The notes below the pieces were generated by a model. That model worked only from the letters and a program-made list of their open reading frames with translations. It did not search any database and was not told the DNA's origin. The position numbers and the translations under genes were made by a program. A stretch of DNA of 64,000 nt from Otis tarda (Eukaryota > Chordata > Aves > Otidiformes > Otididae): assembly GCA_026413225.1 (NCBI GenBank), contig CM048553.1:42696001-42760000 (forward strand). Reading direction: 5' to 3'. Shown here one piece after another: positions 11,701-25,188 of the stretch (within the stretch, counting starts at the first letter, position 1; each line of letters begins with the position of its first letter).

Positions 11701-13199
11701 ACTTGTGTATATGCAAAGTGATCAGACTGCTACACCTGCAACTGTATTTTGGGACTGATGTGAAATGCTGACAAGCAAGATGATTTTCAGCGATTGTTAA
11801 TTAAAATGCATCACAATCATATATAATTCTATCACAATAACTTGAAGAAAAAAAATTGATGTTGAAGAAGAGCCTCTCAGCCTTTTAGTTTTGGGTTTTT
11901 TGTGGCAGGACATGAGAAGTTTGGCTATTGCAAACAGCAGCTTATGAGTGCACCAGACTGTTCCTTGAGAAATTGACCTTTTTTTTGTATCATGGATATT
12001 CATAAACAAAGACATCTCCACTAATACCTAGGAAATCCAGAACTACTGCTGTGAGTACACTACCACGATTACTCCAGAACACGTTGTGGGTATATTCAAC
12101 TCCAAAAGGCTGGGCAAAACTGTGTAATAACAGTTGGACAAGCTTAACCTTACTTCTAACTCCACAAAGCAAAGCAGTGAGAAGCCCTCTAAAAATAAAG
12201 ACAACTGTATTGGGTAGGTCTGTGTTCCCTTAAGTTTCTTTATTCAGACAGGAGTAATTAATGTTTGCAGATGGACAGGTAAAGATTTACTTACAAATCC
12301 AATTCACAAGGAAAAACAAAACAAAAAAACACAGGGATTTTTTTCTTTCCTTCTCAATGAATTGGGCAAAACAGCTTACAGTTCCATTCATTCTGGTCAA
12401 AAAAAAAAAAAAAAAAAAAAGCCAGAAAGGCAAGTAATAGAAAAAGTTAACTCTAAACAGGCTGGAATTCATATTACTAGCATCAGTGTTGTTTCTAAAA
12501 GGTCACAACCTTTCACATGAATATTTTTTTTAGAAGCTTGAAAGGTACAATTATGTGACCTTCAAAGCTTTATTCACACAAACATCTGTACCACAGTACC
12601 ACTCTCAAGCAAAGCTTGTTATAGAATTACTTTAAACCAATAATCAATAGAATTAGTCGACTGCCCAACACTAAATTTAGTAATTCAAAGCTCAAGAGAT
12701 AATTGTTCATTTTAATCTAACATGACTTTATCCAAGCTTAGCTGTTCAAATCCACCAAGAGTATTTACTACTTAAGGTCCTTATCAGTATGAAAAATTTA
12801 AATGTTAGAAGCTTGCTACATCTCTCCATCACATGGTTGGTCTTACTACAAGAGTCAGTTTATATCAAGTCCTATGAAATTGACAGAATAGAAAATGCTC
12901 CCCCATTTCTCCCCAAAGCCCCTAAGAAAATGGTAGTAGAAGACTTCTAAAGCCTGAGAGAGATCAAAAACATGTATCCAAAAATGCTCTGATGTGGCAA
13001 CCCTTAAGTACAATTCCACACAGAACTTCCTTTTTTCTAACCATCATTTTGTTAGCTAGATGCCTTTTAAGCTTTATACAAAGGAGGACATTCTTCCCCA
13101 TGTTAACAAGGGAAAGTAAAGAAAATCAAGTTAGTATCTATGTGAAATCTCAAATACAGTTACTCAGGAATCTGATCTGCAGAGATCATATATTAATTA

Positions 13200-13510
13200 T
13201 GGTTGTAAAGGACATCTGGATCGCTATCTGGTGCGATCTTGCTCAAAGTATAGCCAACTTCAAAGTTGAAATAATCTTTTTGATCAGGTTGGTCAGGATG
13301 ACAACCAGCCAAACTTTGAGTATCTATAAGGACAGATACTCTACAGCCTCTCTGGGCAACTTATTCCAACATACAACAATACACTGCATGAAAAAAAATT
13401 CCTAATATCCAATTAACACTTCCAATACTGCATCTTGGGTGCGCTCACCCTCTCACTATCCACCTCCAACAAGAGTCTGACTCTATCTTCTCCAGAAGCT
13501 CCCAACAGTT
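13200..13510 (-). mobile_element. Old, diverged CR1 LINE 3' fragment
   Basis: Read on the minus strand, the segment around 13340-13400 follows the CR1 3' pattern: AATATTAGGAATTTTTTTTC, then GGAATAAGTTGCCCAGAGAG, then a diverged match to the usual 'GATGGAGTATCCATCCTTGGAGAT' region. It is far more diverged than the copies at 18, 40 and 42 kb and lacks a clean tail. The 137-codon plus-strand reading frame across it is not a gene. Boundaries are approximate. Confidence 0.7.
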
Positions 13511-16500
13511 TGCTGAAAACAAAAAACTTTATTACAAAAATTACTATTTTTCCAAAAATCTTCGAATAATAATCTGAAGATAGAGAATACATTTTACATG
13601 CAAGCCTTTATTTAATCAAGTAATGTCATAATCTATCTTATCCCAGCATGGAAAAACTGGAGGATCTGCAGAAGAGATCCTAATCTGTTCACTAGGGCCA
13701 TAAAATAGGAAAAAAAAACCTGCTGTTCTATTTGTTCTAACTCACATTCCCAAACACTTTACCCTAGTAGGAAGCATTTGAAATTTACCATCATCTCCAG
13801 CCTTGAGATTAATTGCCTTTACATCACAGAAAGTACTCGTATGCACAAAAATAAGCTCAATGCAATTTATTAGTACAACTTGTACCTCTTCTAGCACAGG
13901 TCTCGTCTGAAGGTAGAAGCATACAAATGGGAAAAATAATCTTGGGTGGATGGAAATAGTAAAGAAAACAAGAAAGTATTTTCATGCCCCCCAAAACTTC
14001 ACAGCCTAAAGGTCTTCTCTAACATTCTCTGCTTTGGTGAAACTTAAGGAACAAGCAGAATCCCTCATTTACACCTTCTCCCTTCTGTTTAAAGTTTATT
14101 TATTTATTTATAATTTAAATTCTAAACATTCACTTAAGTCAGTAATTCACTGAAAATAGTGCTACTATGCTAATTCTCTATAATTTTCTAACTAAAAGTA
14201 ATGTCTCATTTCTGAAGCATGCAGTTAAATGTACAATTTAATATTGATAGTAAAATTTTTAGTGAGACACAAATATTTTAAAATAAATAGTAGTATTTTA
14301 GCTTATTTTATTAACTTCTCTCACACGAAACATTCCCAAGACACAGTCAAATTATTTTCTAAGGAATTAATGTAATAAAAGTATATAAAAAATTGTTTTC
14401 ATATAATCTTGGTCTTCCATGCATGAGGTGACTATAAAAAAGCCCTATTATAACCAAGTATTCTTTTGCTGTGCCTTGTTAAGAGAATTATTTGGCAAAA
14501 ATTATCTCTTGCTTTCAGACTAAAACATTTGAAATAAACCAAGTCTGTATAAAGAAGTAAAGAAAATTCTTTCACGGGACAGTTACACGCCATAGCTGGA
14601 GCCCAAAGGTTCTCCACAGTGTAGAGCATTTTAGAATCTGTTAAACCTTCTGGGCTGTATTCTGAAATCTCCTGTTGCTCCTGGTAATTAAGTGTATTTG
14701 AGAATATACTCTTTATTCCAAAATATTTGGGACAGACAAAATTGAGAAGGGTAATCCAAAAATCTAGTATGTATAGCTACAGTAAAGCAGCTCACTAAGA
14801 GTGTTTTCTCACTGCAGAATGAGAGAGAATCATACTATGCTGACTGGCAGAAGCAGTAAATGCCAGATTTCTCATTACACATAGAAGTTATTTTTTTTTC
14901 CTGACTTAAAACTAAATATGAGTTATTAGTGGCAGTCATAAGAGAAAAACACACTGAATATTTCTATTTGACACAACCAACAATACTCAAGAAGGCATTA
15001 TCAGTAGTTACATTAGGATTGCAGGTTGTAACAGTAATAAAAAAAGCTTAGTGCCAGCTGACAGAGCTACACGGGGATTCTGGCACAGTGAGCCCACTCT
15101 AGGTCTTTGTGGCCCACTGTCAGCACCAATCTCCCTCGCCTGGGAAAGGAGTCAGCACTCGGTACTCGTGGGAGGGGGGACTAGCTGCCCTTGCATCATT
15201 TGTCCAAGCCAGACCATAGTTGGGTGCCACGCTTTATCTGAGCTGAAGGTTCTTGGTCCTGTCTCTGCAGCAAAGCTCATGACAAAGGACACATACCCGA
15301 GATAATTTCAGAGTTGCTTCTGTTGGAGGGGAGAAAAACCTACAAATAAGCAATTGAAGTAAAAGTCCCATTAAGATCAAAGATTGGCCCTCCACCCACT
15401 AATAAAGAAACCAATGTTCTCAGCCCTTCATGGATATCATACCCTGTAACAACACAAGGCTTCCGCATTCCTAACACTGTGCTTGTGAAGTATTTCAAAA
15501 GAAACATTTGCAAAGATCTTCCCACTTTATCAATGGGTCATAAATACATTCTTATTACAAATTCGATCACATGCCTCTCTTGTACAACTGCTGCACACAT
15601 TTTTAAATGCATCAGCTTGCCCCCAACTGCATCTATTTCCTGATATTGTAAGATATGAAAAATATTACAGAGGGAATCTTGCCTCATGTAAGAGTTACCC
15701 TGTCCAAGGAAAGCTCAAACTGTCACACTTTCTTTATAAAATAAGAAATGTTCAGAAATAATAAAAAAAAATCTCAGACTTTAAAAGCTTTAACTTCTGC
15801 GAGACGTTAGCTTTCAGTGAATTGCAAATGGAGAAGTCATCCATTCAGAAAGACTTCTGACACTCATCAAGTCACAGGTTTAGCCAATTTTTGGAGCAAC
15901 TGATTTTAAAGGGATTAAAAATAGTAAGATAAATGTTATGAAAAGCCATCAGGAAAGAATAGGCCGCAGAATCAAGTACAGTCTCCTATTTCTTCTGCCT
16001 CACCTCAAAATTTCTAAATTTGAGCAATATATGGCCATCAAGATCACTTGAAACTAAGTTTCAATTGGCACTGTTTGGTAAAATTTCAGTTTTATGGCCA
16101 TACTACTTGAATAATAATTTTACATATGTTTCAGATCATAAAAATGCTGTTAGTTACCTTTTTACAGAATTTCTGACAAACATGACAGAACAAAAACATT
16201 ACATAATGTTCTCTCAGATAAAAGTTTGAAAATTTAAAAAAAGTTAGCTTAGTTCATGTCATGAAGTTTTAAAAAGTATTGCTTCCATCTTAAGTCTATT
16301 TTACATTAAATATTTCTTTTATATCTTTCCATAAAAGGTTATTTGTTCTGAATGGCACTCATTTTAAAAACAACTCTGTTTTAAGAAGAAATACGAAAAC
16401 TAGCATGGACATTCCCAAAATGGAGTTTAAAGATTTAAGTATAAGCAAACTTACGGTCTGCTGTTCTCATGAATGCATTCACATTTAAATGTTGATTCAC

Positions 16501-17636
16501 TTTGAAAAACCATTACTAGAAGACAGACATTCTGATTGAACAGTTTTGTCTGTTTTGGTGGGTGAGTATCAGATAATCTAAGTTTATTTGTTAGAAGTTT
16601 TAACAATTCAAGGCTATGCATATTCCGTATTGCCTTCTACCCTCTACAGAAAAAGCAGTTGCACACTGAAAAACGCTGCATCACCTCCTTCAAAGACTTT
16701 GTGCACTTAAGGTCCAATATTTATAAAAAGATCATCTACTTTAAATTGGCTACATAAGAAAGGAAGGATAGCTAAAATTAATGTTATCATTCCCTGCACA
16801 TGTATTCCAGTTCCCATGCAGAAATCATTGAAATTACTGAAGTCTACACTTCCATAAAGCAACATCGTAATATTAAATACAGCTAAGTCATCACAAAAGC
16901 TGTCTTCTCTGAGAATGTTTTTCTTACTCTAAGGCAGAATACATACAGATTTATACATCATACATACGGTATACAAAGTCTTTTAAACAAAAATAAAAGT
17001 AGTAATACTATTGTTACTCTAATGAATGACTTAAAATATATGCAAAAAAGTTGATTTAGTTTCAGTATGAATACGACTACTCAGTCTCACCTCAGTAAGA
17101 AAGACTGTAAAGGTGGATAACAGTCTTTAGCAAGATAAAACATCCTGTCAGCCACCACTCGTCAATCAAGGTACGCAGAAGGACTCCTTAGCTGTTTAGA
17201 CCATTTCACAAATAAGAAATTAACAACTGTCTCAGGGACACTCCTCAAGAAGATCTATTTGTAGAATAATGAGTCATGTCCCTTGAAGATGAGGACAACA
17301 GTAGTATCAAAACTGCTAAACTATTTTTAAGCACACTACAATTGTTATCTAGCCAAAGAATATGAATTTTGGTGTGCACTAGTCTGTGCTTCTTTTTATA
17401 ATCAGCTCTTGTTAGGCTGCCATCAAGAAGTCTCACAATGAGGAAAAAAAAAAAACAAAACAAATGTGTCTTGTCTCAAGTAACTTCTAACTTCTATTAA
17501 GCTTCTCTTGCTTACAGTAGCTTACAGTATATCTTTGCAGTAATTTGCAAGTAATTTAAAATGCAAGTAAATATTTCAGAATTTATAGTAATTTGTAAGT
17601 ACTGTGTTTGGTAGAATCAGAAGGAACCTCCAGAAA

Positions 17637-17663
17637 GAATGTTCTAGAAAGAATGTTCTAGAA
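17637..17663. promoter_or_regulatory. Tandem perfect heat-shock-element-like motifs
   Basis: The 13-mer GAATGTTCTAGAA occurs at 17637-17649 and again at 17651-17663. Each copy is a perfect GAAnnTTCnnGAA, the three-unit binding pattern of heat-shock factor. The duplication creates a 14-bp tandem unit. Function is inferred from motif only; the site is deep in an intron and may reflect a short local duplication. Confidence 0.5.
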
Positions 17664-18228
17664 ATTAGAAATAATGCCCTGCCTCCAAAACTAATGACAC
17701 ATCAACACTGAAAATTGTGTCCAGTCACTTTGGGTGCCCTATTGAGTTTTATGTCTACACTATGAGGTTGCCAACTTTCCTTCTCAAAAAGCAGTCTTAA
17801 AACAGTTTTGATAGCATTTAAGGATTTACCTTTGTGATTAATATCACAAATAATAAAATAAAATAAGTTGAGAAAAATTATTCTCTCTACACAGAAGTCT
17901 GAATATTGCACAAATGAACAGCACAAGAAGTCCTGAGGAACTTGCTTGTGGACTGTATAATGCAGGATACCCACAGGAAAAGATATTATACCTAAATTTT
18001 CAACACATATGTGACAATGGTCTAGCAACGTAGCCTAATTCCAAAACTCACTTTATCAAGATTGCATTAAAAATCATATTGGGAAAACATCCTCGATTTT
18101 TGTGACTTATAGAGAAGGGCTGAGCACAGCTAATATTTATTTCTGAATGTTAAGGACAAAATAATTTATCCTTCACCAGCTTACTAGCACAGCTGATGCA
18201 AGTGAACATTTTGTTGATGTTGCATATG

Positions 18229-18998
18229 AATCACAGAATAGTTTGCGTTGAAAGGGACCTTTAAAGGTCATCTAGTCCAATCTCCCCAAAAAGAGCAGGG
18301 ACATCTCCAACCAGATCAGGTTGCTCAGAGCCCCATCCAACCTGGCTTTGAATGTTTCCAGGGATGGGGCATCCACCACCTCTCTGCGCAACCTGTGCCA
18401 GTGTTACACCACCTATTCAAACATATTAAAAAATTTCTTCCTTATATCTAGTCTAAATCTACCCACTTTTAATTTAAAACCATTACCCCTTGTCCTATTG
18501 CTACAGGCACTGCTAAAAAGTTTGTCCCCACCTTTCCTATAAGCCCCCTTTAGGTACTGGAAGACCACTATAAGGTCCCCGTGGAGCCTCCTCTTCTCCA
18601 GGCTGAACAGCCCCAACTCTCTCAGCCTGTCCTCATATGAGATGTGCTCCAGCCCTCTGATCATCTTTGTAGCCCTCCTCCGGACCGTCTCCAACAGGTC
18701 CATGTCCTTCTTATGTTGGGGGCTCCAGAGCTAGATGCAGTACTCCAAGTGGGCTCTCACAAGAGCAGAGTAGAGGGGGAGAATCACCTCCCTCGATCTG
18801 CTGGCCATGCTCCTCTTGATGCAGCCCAGGACACGATTGTCCTTCTGGGCTGCAAGCCCCCATTACCGGCTCACGTTGAGCTTCTCATCCACCAGTACTC
18901 CCAAGTCCTTCTCCTCAGAGCTGCTTGCTATCCACACTCTGCCCAGCCTGTATTTGTGCCTGCGATTGCCCCAGCCCATGTGTGGGACCTTGCACTTG
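18229..18998 (-). mobile_element. CR1 LINE, 5'-truncated 3' fragment
   Basis: The minus strand reads as CR1 from the end of the reverse-transcriptase open reading frame through the 3' UTR. It contains the ORF2 C-terminal text [20 protein letters not shown] and [20 protein letters not shown], the GGTTGCGCAGAGAGGTGGTG segment, and the terminal GACTAGATGACCTTTAAAGG before the ATTCTGTGATT tail. The 5' end near 18998 breaks off at the sequence coding for the KCKVPHMGWGNR-like segment. Stops and frameshifts interrupt the frame. It is dead, with ordinary CR1 5' truncation. Confidence 0.93.
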
Positions 18999-21900
18999 TA
19001 CATCTCATACCTGACTAGCTGTACTGTATCTGAACAGAAACATTTTTGCTTGCTCTCAGTTCAACTTAAACTAAGGAGCAGATAAGATCTTCCCAATTCA
19101 GGGATATCACTAGAAAGGATGGATGAAAAGTGGCCTGCCAGAATCATTAATGACCATTCTAAATTATTTTTTGTTTTCAGAAGCAGCTGCACATCACATT
19201 TTTCTACTTTCTGAATTCATAAAAAGTTACAGCTTCATAAGATTTCTGGACCATTAAGGGGTCTCTTAAAGCTTCAAGCATTCATTCTGTAGTTTGAGAA
19301 CTCTAAGAAACCTGTTCAGTACTGTCTAAATTAGTACAGCCTATTAAAGAACACAGAAACATAAATACCAAGCACAATCTTAAAGTGCCAGCAGCTACAA
19401 TGTCCTGTTGTCTTACTTGCATTCACCTGCGCCTATACAACTTGTTTTCTTAAAAGATTTTACAGAAGCTATTTTTGGTTTTTGAACAGTTGCAATTTAG
19501 ATGCATCTAAAAGACAGAATAATAGTAAATCTGCCACCTGAAAAAAAACTTCACAGTATATTCCACTATAAGTCGCCGTATAAGTTACCTTAGTTCCTCA
19601 AAGCCCTTTCATAAAACTAAAATAATTTCTAACTACTCACAACACATTAAACTGCAAAACACTTGTAGAGCAACTTTTCCACTGAGATATAAAATATTCA
19701 CTTCCAGAGGGGAAAAAAAATCCAGGATTATTTAATTACCTTTCCTTATCAACTAAGATTAAATGAAAACCATAGCTGTTTTCTTGAAGGAAAAATAAGA
19801 CTCTAAACCATTAAGGTATCAGAGATAATAGGGTCACTTGAAATGTAAACACTACTTACACCTGCCACAGGGTAGTGTGAGAGTAGAGTAGCTATTAAAT
19901 CATCTTAACTCTTGAAAGCTGCTTCTTGGATTTATGCCACAGAAACCTATCCTACCAAGACACACACTCTTGACCTCAGGTTGTTTCTGGAACAGGACTT
20001 CTGTTACGTGTGAACTCCTTATCTTTGCTATGCCTGTAACTGGTCTGCTAAGAATAACAGAACATATCCCTTCTCCCTTAAACTGTATTTAGTAAATGTA
20101 TCCTCAAATCAAGGTGGAAAACTAACTATCCTGGTAATACCAAGCCAAATATGTTAACTCAGGTTTAAGAAAGCTTTCCTTACACATGATTCTTAACAGA
20201 AAGTGCCTTCTATAAGATGGCATGAACTACCTCTGCCATTACTGTTCTTGCCTTACTTCCAATTCCTGCCTTACTTTGTTATTTCTCTTGTTCATTGCAG
20301 CTCTAAGAGTCTGGCATCAAGCAAAGAACATTAGGTGCTTTTAAAAATGTTATTTTAAGATGTTATTCCCCTTTCCAGCTCCTTCTGTAAACTGACATTT
20401 GTTATTTCAAAGTAAGGCCTTACAGCTTCAGTAAAGAGCAGTATCTTTATTTAGTACACACAGAGCCTGCCCACAATTGCAGTTTACCATCTCTACCCAC
20501 TCCTCTTTTACAGGAAGAGAGTTATGAAACAAGTAGCCTGTGCCTAACCTTTCTAACCTAAACACTGTCATTCTGGATACGTACCACACTTTCCCAGCCA
20601 CCATAAATAGAATGCAGAGCTTGGGAAGCCCTAACTCCAAGATCTACTTTCCCCTCTAGCTTCCATTAATAGTTCATCACAAAATTTCCAGAAAATAGAA
20701 GTACCCAATACTGACACCACCAAGAAACCTTTGCTTTAGTAGTAGTAGCAAAATTGTGCCTTCTACAGCATCAAATCAATCAACATTAGTTTGTACAGGC
20801 TTTAAAGCAGTTAAATGATTGGTGCTTCACATCATCCCTGAACTGAAATAACTGCTTGGTGCCTCGCCTTGAAAACAAATCAACACACACTTTTGGAAAG
20901 GTTCCAAATTCCTAGAACTCCTTCTCAAGTCACCAGAAAAACAAGTTGGAAGACTGGACCGAAACAATTTTTTATCTTAAAATACTTACAATACCTAATG
21001 CCTGACTGTAGGTCTTCCTCAACCTACAAGAAAACATTCACAAGTCAGTAATGAAAAATAATACTACCTGGAGGTCTTTCACTGCTGACAGCCAACAACT
21101 CCATTTCTCCTCTTGTAAGATTTTAATATCAGAATTAAAAGCAAAACCCAAACATCTCACATACATACATTAGTCATGATAGCTTATAAACAACAATCTC
21201 ACAAAAAAAAAAACCCCAGAGCTGTAAGTTATAAATTTATCCCTTGAATCTAAAGAATCTCTTTTACTGACTCTCAGAGACGATAACTATATAAGTCATG
21301 AACAACTGTACTTACATACCTTTCTCTTTCATACAGGAAAGGAAGAAATTTCTTGTTCCTACTCTGAAACAGCTTCCACTGATAAAAGTAAAAATACATG
21401 CCGTTCCTTCCTTTCCTCATTCTACCATTTAAAAAAAAAAAAGACCAATTTTCTTACAAATACATAAGATAATACAAAATATATGTAAACACCAAAAATA
21501 ATTCTTACTTACGTGTGAAAATGTGTGCCTATATGAAGTTTCAGATATGTGATAATCAATACATTTTTCTTGTCAGATATTTCTTATTAGTTATTTGTTT
21601 AACCTCTGTATAGCCAGCCCCCTTTTGTGTCGAGACACTTGCACTGGGTCACTCCAAAGAGAGTGAGAGGTAGCCAAAGGGAAGGTAAGGCAGCATGGCT
21701 AAGAGCAAAGCAAGGACAAGCGACAGCACGTCATCTCCTCCTTTCAACAGCTGTTATATTGACTCACTTGCTCGCGAAACAGAAGTCTTGGTTTCACCCT
21801 GATTTATTCTTTGTCCATAAGTTAAGATACTTTCCACAGTCAGCAATGTAAGTGCTTAAATTGCCTCAAGCAGCCTGAACCCCCTACCTTCCCATCCAGT

Positions 21901-23410
21901 ATCTTGTGTAACTACAGTGCTGTACCAGCTGAAGCACTCCTGCAAACGTGCTAGGAAAGTGACTGTGGGCAAGTGATCTGGCTGCACGTCCCCATGTCAT
22001 TCTTTGTGGCTGAGGCATTACAGCTGCTCATGCTGCTACACACTACTCCAGCTGAATGCCTGCTTCCCCTTAACCCCTGCCCCCCTGCAAAACACACGCA
22101 TGCTTTTTCTGGGTCACCTCCCAGAGAAAAGCAAGAGAAGGAAACGAAGGAGGAGATAGCTTAAATCTGCACTGAAGATTTAACTGCAGAAAGAGACACA
22201 GCAGCGGTTTCAGCATAGCTCAACCCTATCTAAACTGGCATTGCAGCCTCCACTGCTGTACCTCTCAGCCTCGTATTCACACTTCCTTCCTCCGCTCAGC
22301 ACTGGCACACGTCCATCTGTGTGGCAAATTGGTTTGGGGTCCTCAGCTGCTGAGTTCTTGCTTATTTTCCTTTGTCAGGACTGCTACATTTTCTGCTGGC
22401 TTAATGTACTTAACCAGGCTTATGGAACAGTCAGACCAACAAAAGTGCCAGTACAAGATGGAAAGTAGTAACAGACTGAAGGCAAGAGAGCAAGAGTACG
22501 ACTGCAACAGCAACAAACGATCACTTTAAACTGTCTCTTGTTAGACCACAGTGTAAGAAAATGTGACAGCAACCTAAATCAACTTTTCCTAGCTAGAAAC
22601 TGCCACTATAATGGCTCTCTGTGTTCTGAAGCAGGAAAAAAGTCAGTACTGTCAGGAAATACTACCTAATTAATCTACTGAGAATCTTCTAGCACTTTGC
22701 AAGTGTTAATTAAGCTTCAGAGCAGTCTATGGGAAAGGTGAATAAACAAGATTCTAACACTGAATCTCCCTAGCTTTTTCCTCTGGCTTCGCTAAGGAGC
22801 ATCCATGAATCTTCAATTCAATCTACTTCAAGTCAGTAAGACATTGTATCTTAGATGAAATATCTAATTTTGCGTCTTGCTCTATGAAACTTACTCAATG
22901 CCATTTTTAAGTCAAATAATGAAGACTAACAGGATTCCACAATGCTTTAACTGACTGCCATTGCAGAATGTACAGTCTACTGTGGAACTAGAAGCACTGT
23001 TATCTGTTCAGGCTCTCAGTATTGAAAGTGCATGACCTCACTCACAAGGACACTTAACTTTCAGAAAACAAAACAAACATCTCCCCTCATGGCCTCTGTT
23101 CCCTGAGTTTCAATTCTGCAGAACTTGACATCATTCGTGCTGGGAAATCACTTACCAACAGCAATCATTTCTTCAAAACTATCATCTCAAAAAGAAGCCT
23201 GCCTTGGAAATATTCACATTTTTCTTTTAATATTTTTTCTATGACAGATTTGAATAACTGAGTATTTATTAGCATGCACAGAGAAAAAACAGCACAGGTC
23301 ATCTGCCATTCACTGGTTCTATTCCTAGAATTTTATGATGGCCATAAAATTCTGATTCCTTTTAGTGATACTGGTTGCACTTGAAGGAAAATAGATCTTT
23401 TATCCTGAGG

Positions 23411-23431
23411 AAAAAAAAAAAAAAAAAAAAA
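23411..23431. repeat. A21 homopolymer (T21 on the gene strand)
   Basis: Twenty-one consecutive A residues lie 36 bases downstream, in gene orientation, of the exon 2 donor. On the gene strand the T run is followed directly by CCTCAG, forming an acceptor-like sequence. Confidence 0.9.
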
Positions 23432-23467
23432 GTATGTTAAGCAAACAGAAAGCTACCACAAACTTAC

Positions 23468-23549
23468 TCTCTAGTTCTTCTTTCTCAAAGTTTGTATTGA
23501 TAGTAGAGCTGATTTTGCCCATATCCACAACGGCTTCTTCATCATGACC
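23468..23549 (-). CDS. SLC4A7: SLC4A7 exon 2 (residues 17-44), shared by both first exons
   Basis: This 82-base exon begins in phase 0 with GGT CAT GAT GAA GAA and encodes GHDEEAVVDMGK, ISSTINTNFEKEELE, plus the first base of Ser44. Mammalian NBCn1 has the matching GPDEEAVVDLGKTSSTVN, and it is at this point that the alternative N-termini converge. The acceptor is GTTCTTTAG|GG and the donor GAGA|GTAAGT, which is near consensus. Because it starts on a codon boundary it can accept either the exon at 59522-59569 or the predicted exon at 31936-31971. The bird sequence has Asn for Lys in NTNFEKEE. Confidence 0.93.
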
Positions 23550-25165
23550 CTAAAGAACCAAGACATAAGTTTAAGTTAAAACTAAATAGAACTATTTTCT
23601 TCTAAATTCCTAAATATATTCTGCAGCTCTGAAGTTGTCAACATTTTCTAAAACAACACATTTTCACCTCTTAGAAACTGATACAGAAAAAGTCATGGAA
23701 AATTCACCCACTCGATTCTTCAAGAAAACATTACCCTGTATTAAAGGAAAACCAGAGTAAATCAACAAACATGCTAAATACCATGCAAATTCCTTTTGCA
23801 ATGCTTTTGACTTCATCATATCAAGGATCAGGACATACATTTCAGGAGTGCAACATTCTTTTAGTTTTGTACGCAACAGTAATTCATTTACTTTAAAAAA
23901 AACTAGCAAATTTATAAAAAGTTACATTAACATTCAGAGATCTTGAACCTATTTGCTTAGGGGCCAATTCCCATGTGAGATTTTCCAGCACAAGTAAGAA
24001 GCTTCTGTAAACCAAAGTTTACATAAAGGGGTGGCAAAAGAGTAATATAGCTATGTAACTTGGGGGTTTCTCCAGGACCAACAGTTTCGGGAAGATAAGA
24101 ATAACCGTTTCACTCAGGTTTCAACAGACAGCTTGTTAATCACACTCCTATGTAATTCATGTTTTTATGCACAAAGTTAGAAAACAGCAGTTGCAAGATG
24201 ATCTGTTCAGATTCCATTACTGCTGAAACCTCACCACCCCTAACACAAAAGCACAGTATTTGGAATAGACATAGGCTCGAGAATGAGGCTTATCTCTGGT
24301 GTCCTCTAATCGCATTTAGCACATCACTAAAGTGGACCTTTAAACACTGCCTTTTGCTCAATCTTGACAAAAATAAACCTTAAAATAACTGAGCAGTAGA
24401 AATCTCAATCTCACCTCAGACTTGACCAAAACAACATTAAAGTTGCCTTTCTCCAAAGGTCTGCAGTCTTTAGAATACAGTTTACTGAAGAGCTCACAAA
24501 TTACAGGTCCCTGGCAGAACTGGTTCTCCGAAAGAACTGCTGCCTACCCAAAGGGTAATGCTTTACTTTACATCCAGCTACGTGTAACAGCAGCTGCTGA
24601 ACAATACTGTCCCTGCTCCTTCTGCTTCCTTGGGCACAGACTTCTTTTCCTGAAGTCAGATCTATCAATTATTAAGTCAGATACAAAGAGCTGAAGCAAT
24701 GGTTTTTGGTTTTGTTTGTTTGTTTTTAAACAATTTAATTAGTTTTCCATTGATCAGCTGACCAAACTGATTTTTCTTGTGGCCATATGACAGGTAGATC
24801 CACCACAAATAAATGTTTAATCACTGCTTCTGGCAGTAGCCCACCGGTGCATCTACATCGATCACTGTGGAATCTGTGATAATGGTTTCAAGAGGAAAAA
24901 ATGAAAGTCTAAATGAGGAGTCCCTAAGGGGCGGAGAACCCTAACAGTGTTGACAGTCACCCAAACTTTGATCTTAGAATTAATAGCGCAATACTTTAAA
25001 TACAGAACAGGTTTGTAATCTCATGGGGAAGTGACAAGGATTAAAAAGAACACACTTGTGTAACAGCTCTAAGTTAAAACATACTGTAGCGATCTCCACC
25101 AAAAAGAAAAAAAAATTTTTGAACAAGTAACCCCTTGGTCTTTCTAAAATATTTATGATAGTGTA

Positions 25166-25188
25166 TTGTGTGTGCACACACACACACA
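25166..25188. repeat. (TG)n/(CA)n palindromic dinucleotide tract
   Basis: Short TG units run into CA units (TGTGTGTGCACACACACACA), making a self-complementary simple repeat. Confidence 0.8.

Larger units (their letters stand above)
8771..23467 (-). other. SLC4A7: Intron between exons 2 and 3 (14.7 kb)
   Basis: This large AT-rich intron contains an old CR1 fragment (13200-13510), a tandem heat-shock-element-like motif (17637-17663), a CR1 3' fragment (18229-18998), a GC-richer patch at 15040-15310 and another at 21610-22500. A-rich runs occur at 10832-10893, 12400-12420, 21205-21219 and 21430-21443. A 21-base A run sits 36 bases inside the intron from the exon 2 donor (23411-23431). No coding exon was recognised. 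Confidence 0.85.

Noticed and set aside
12992-13405. 137-codon plus-strand frame
   Set aside because: It overlaps an old CR1 fragment and reads it in antisense; the rest is AT-rich intron.
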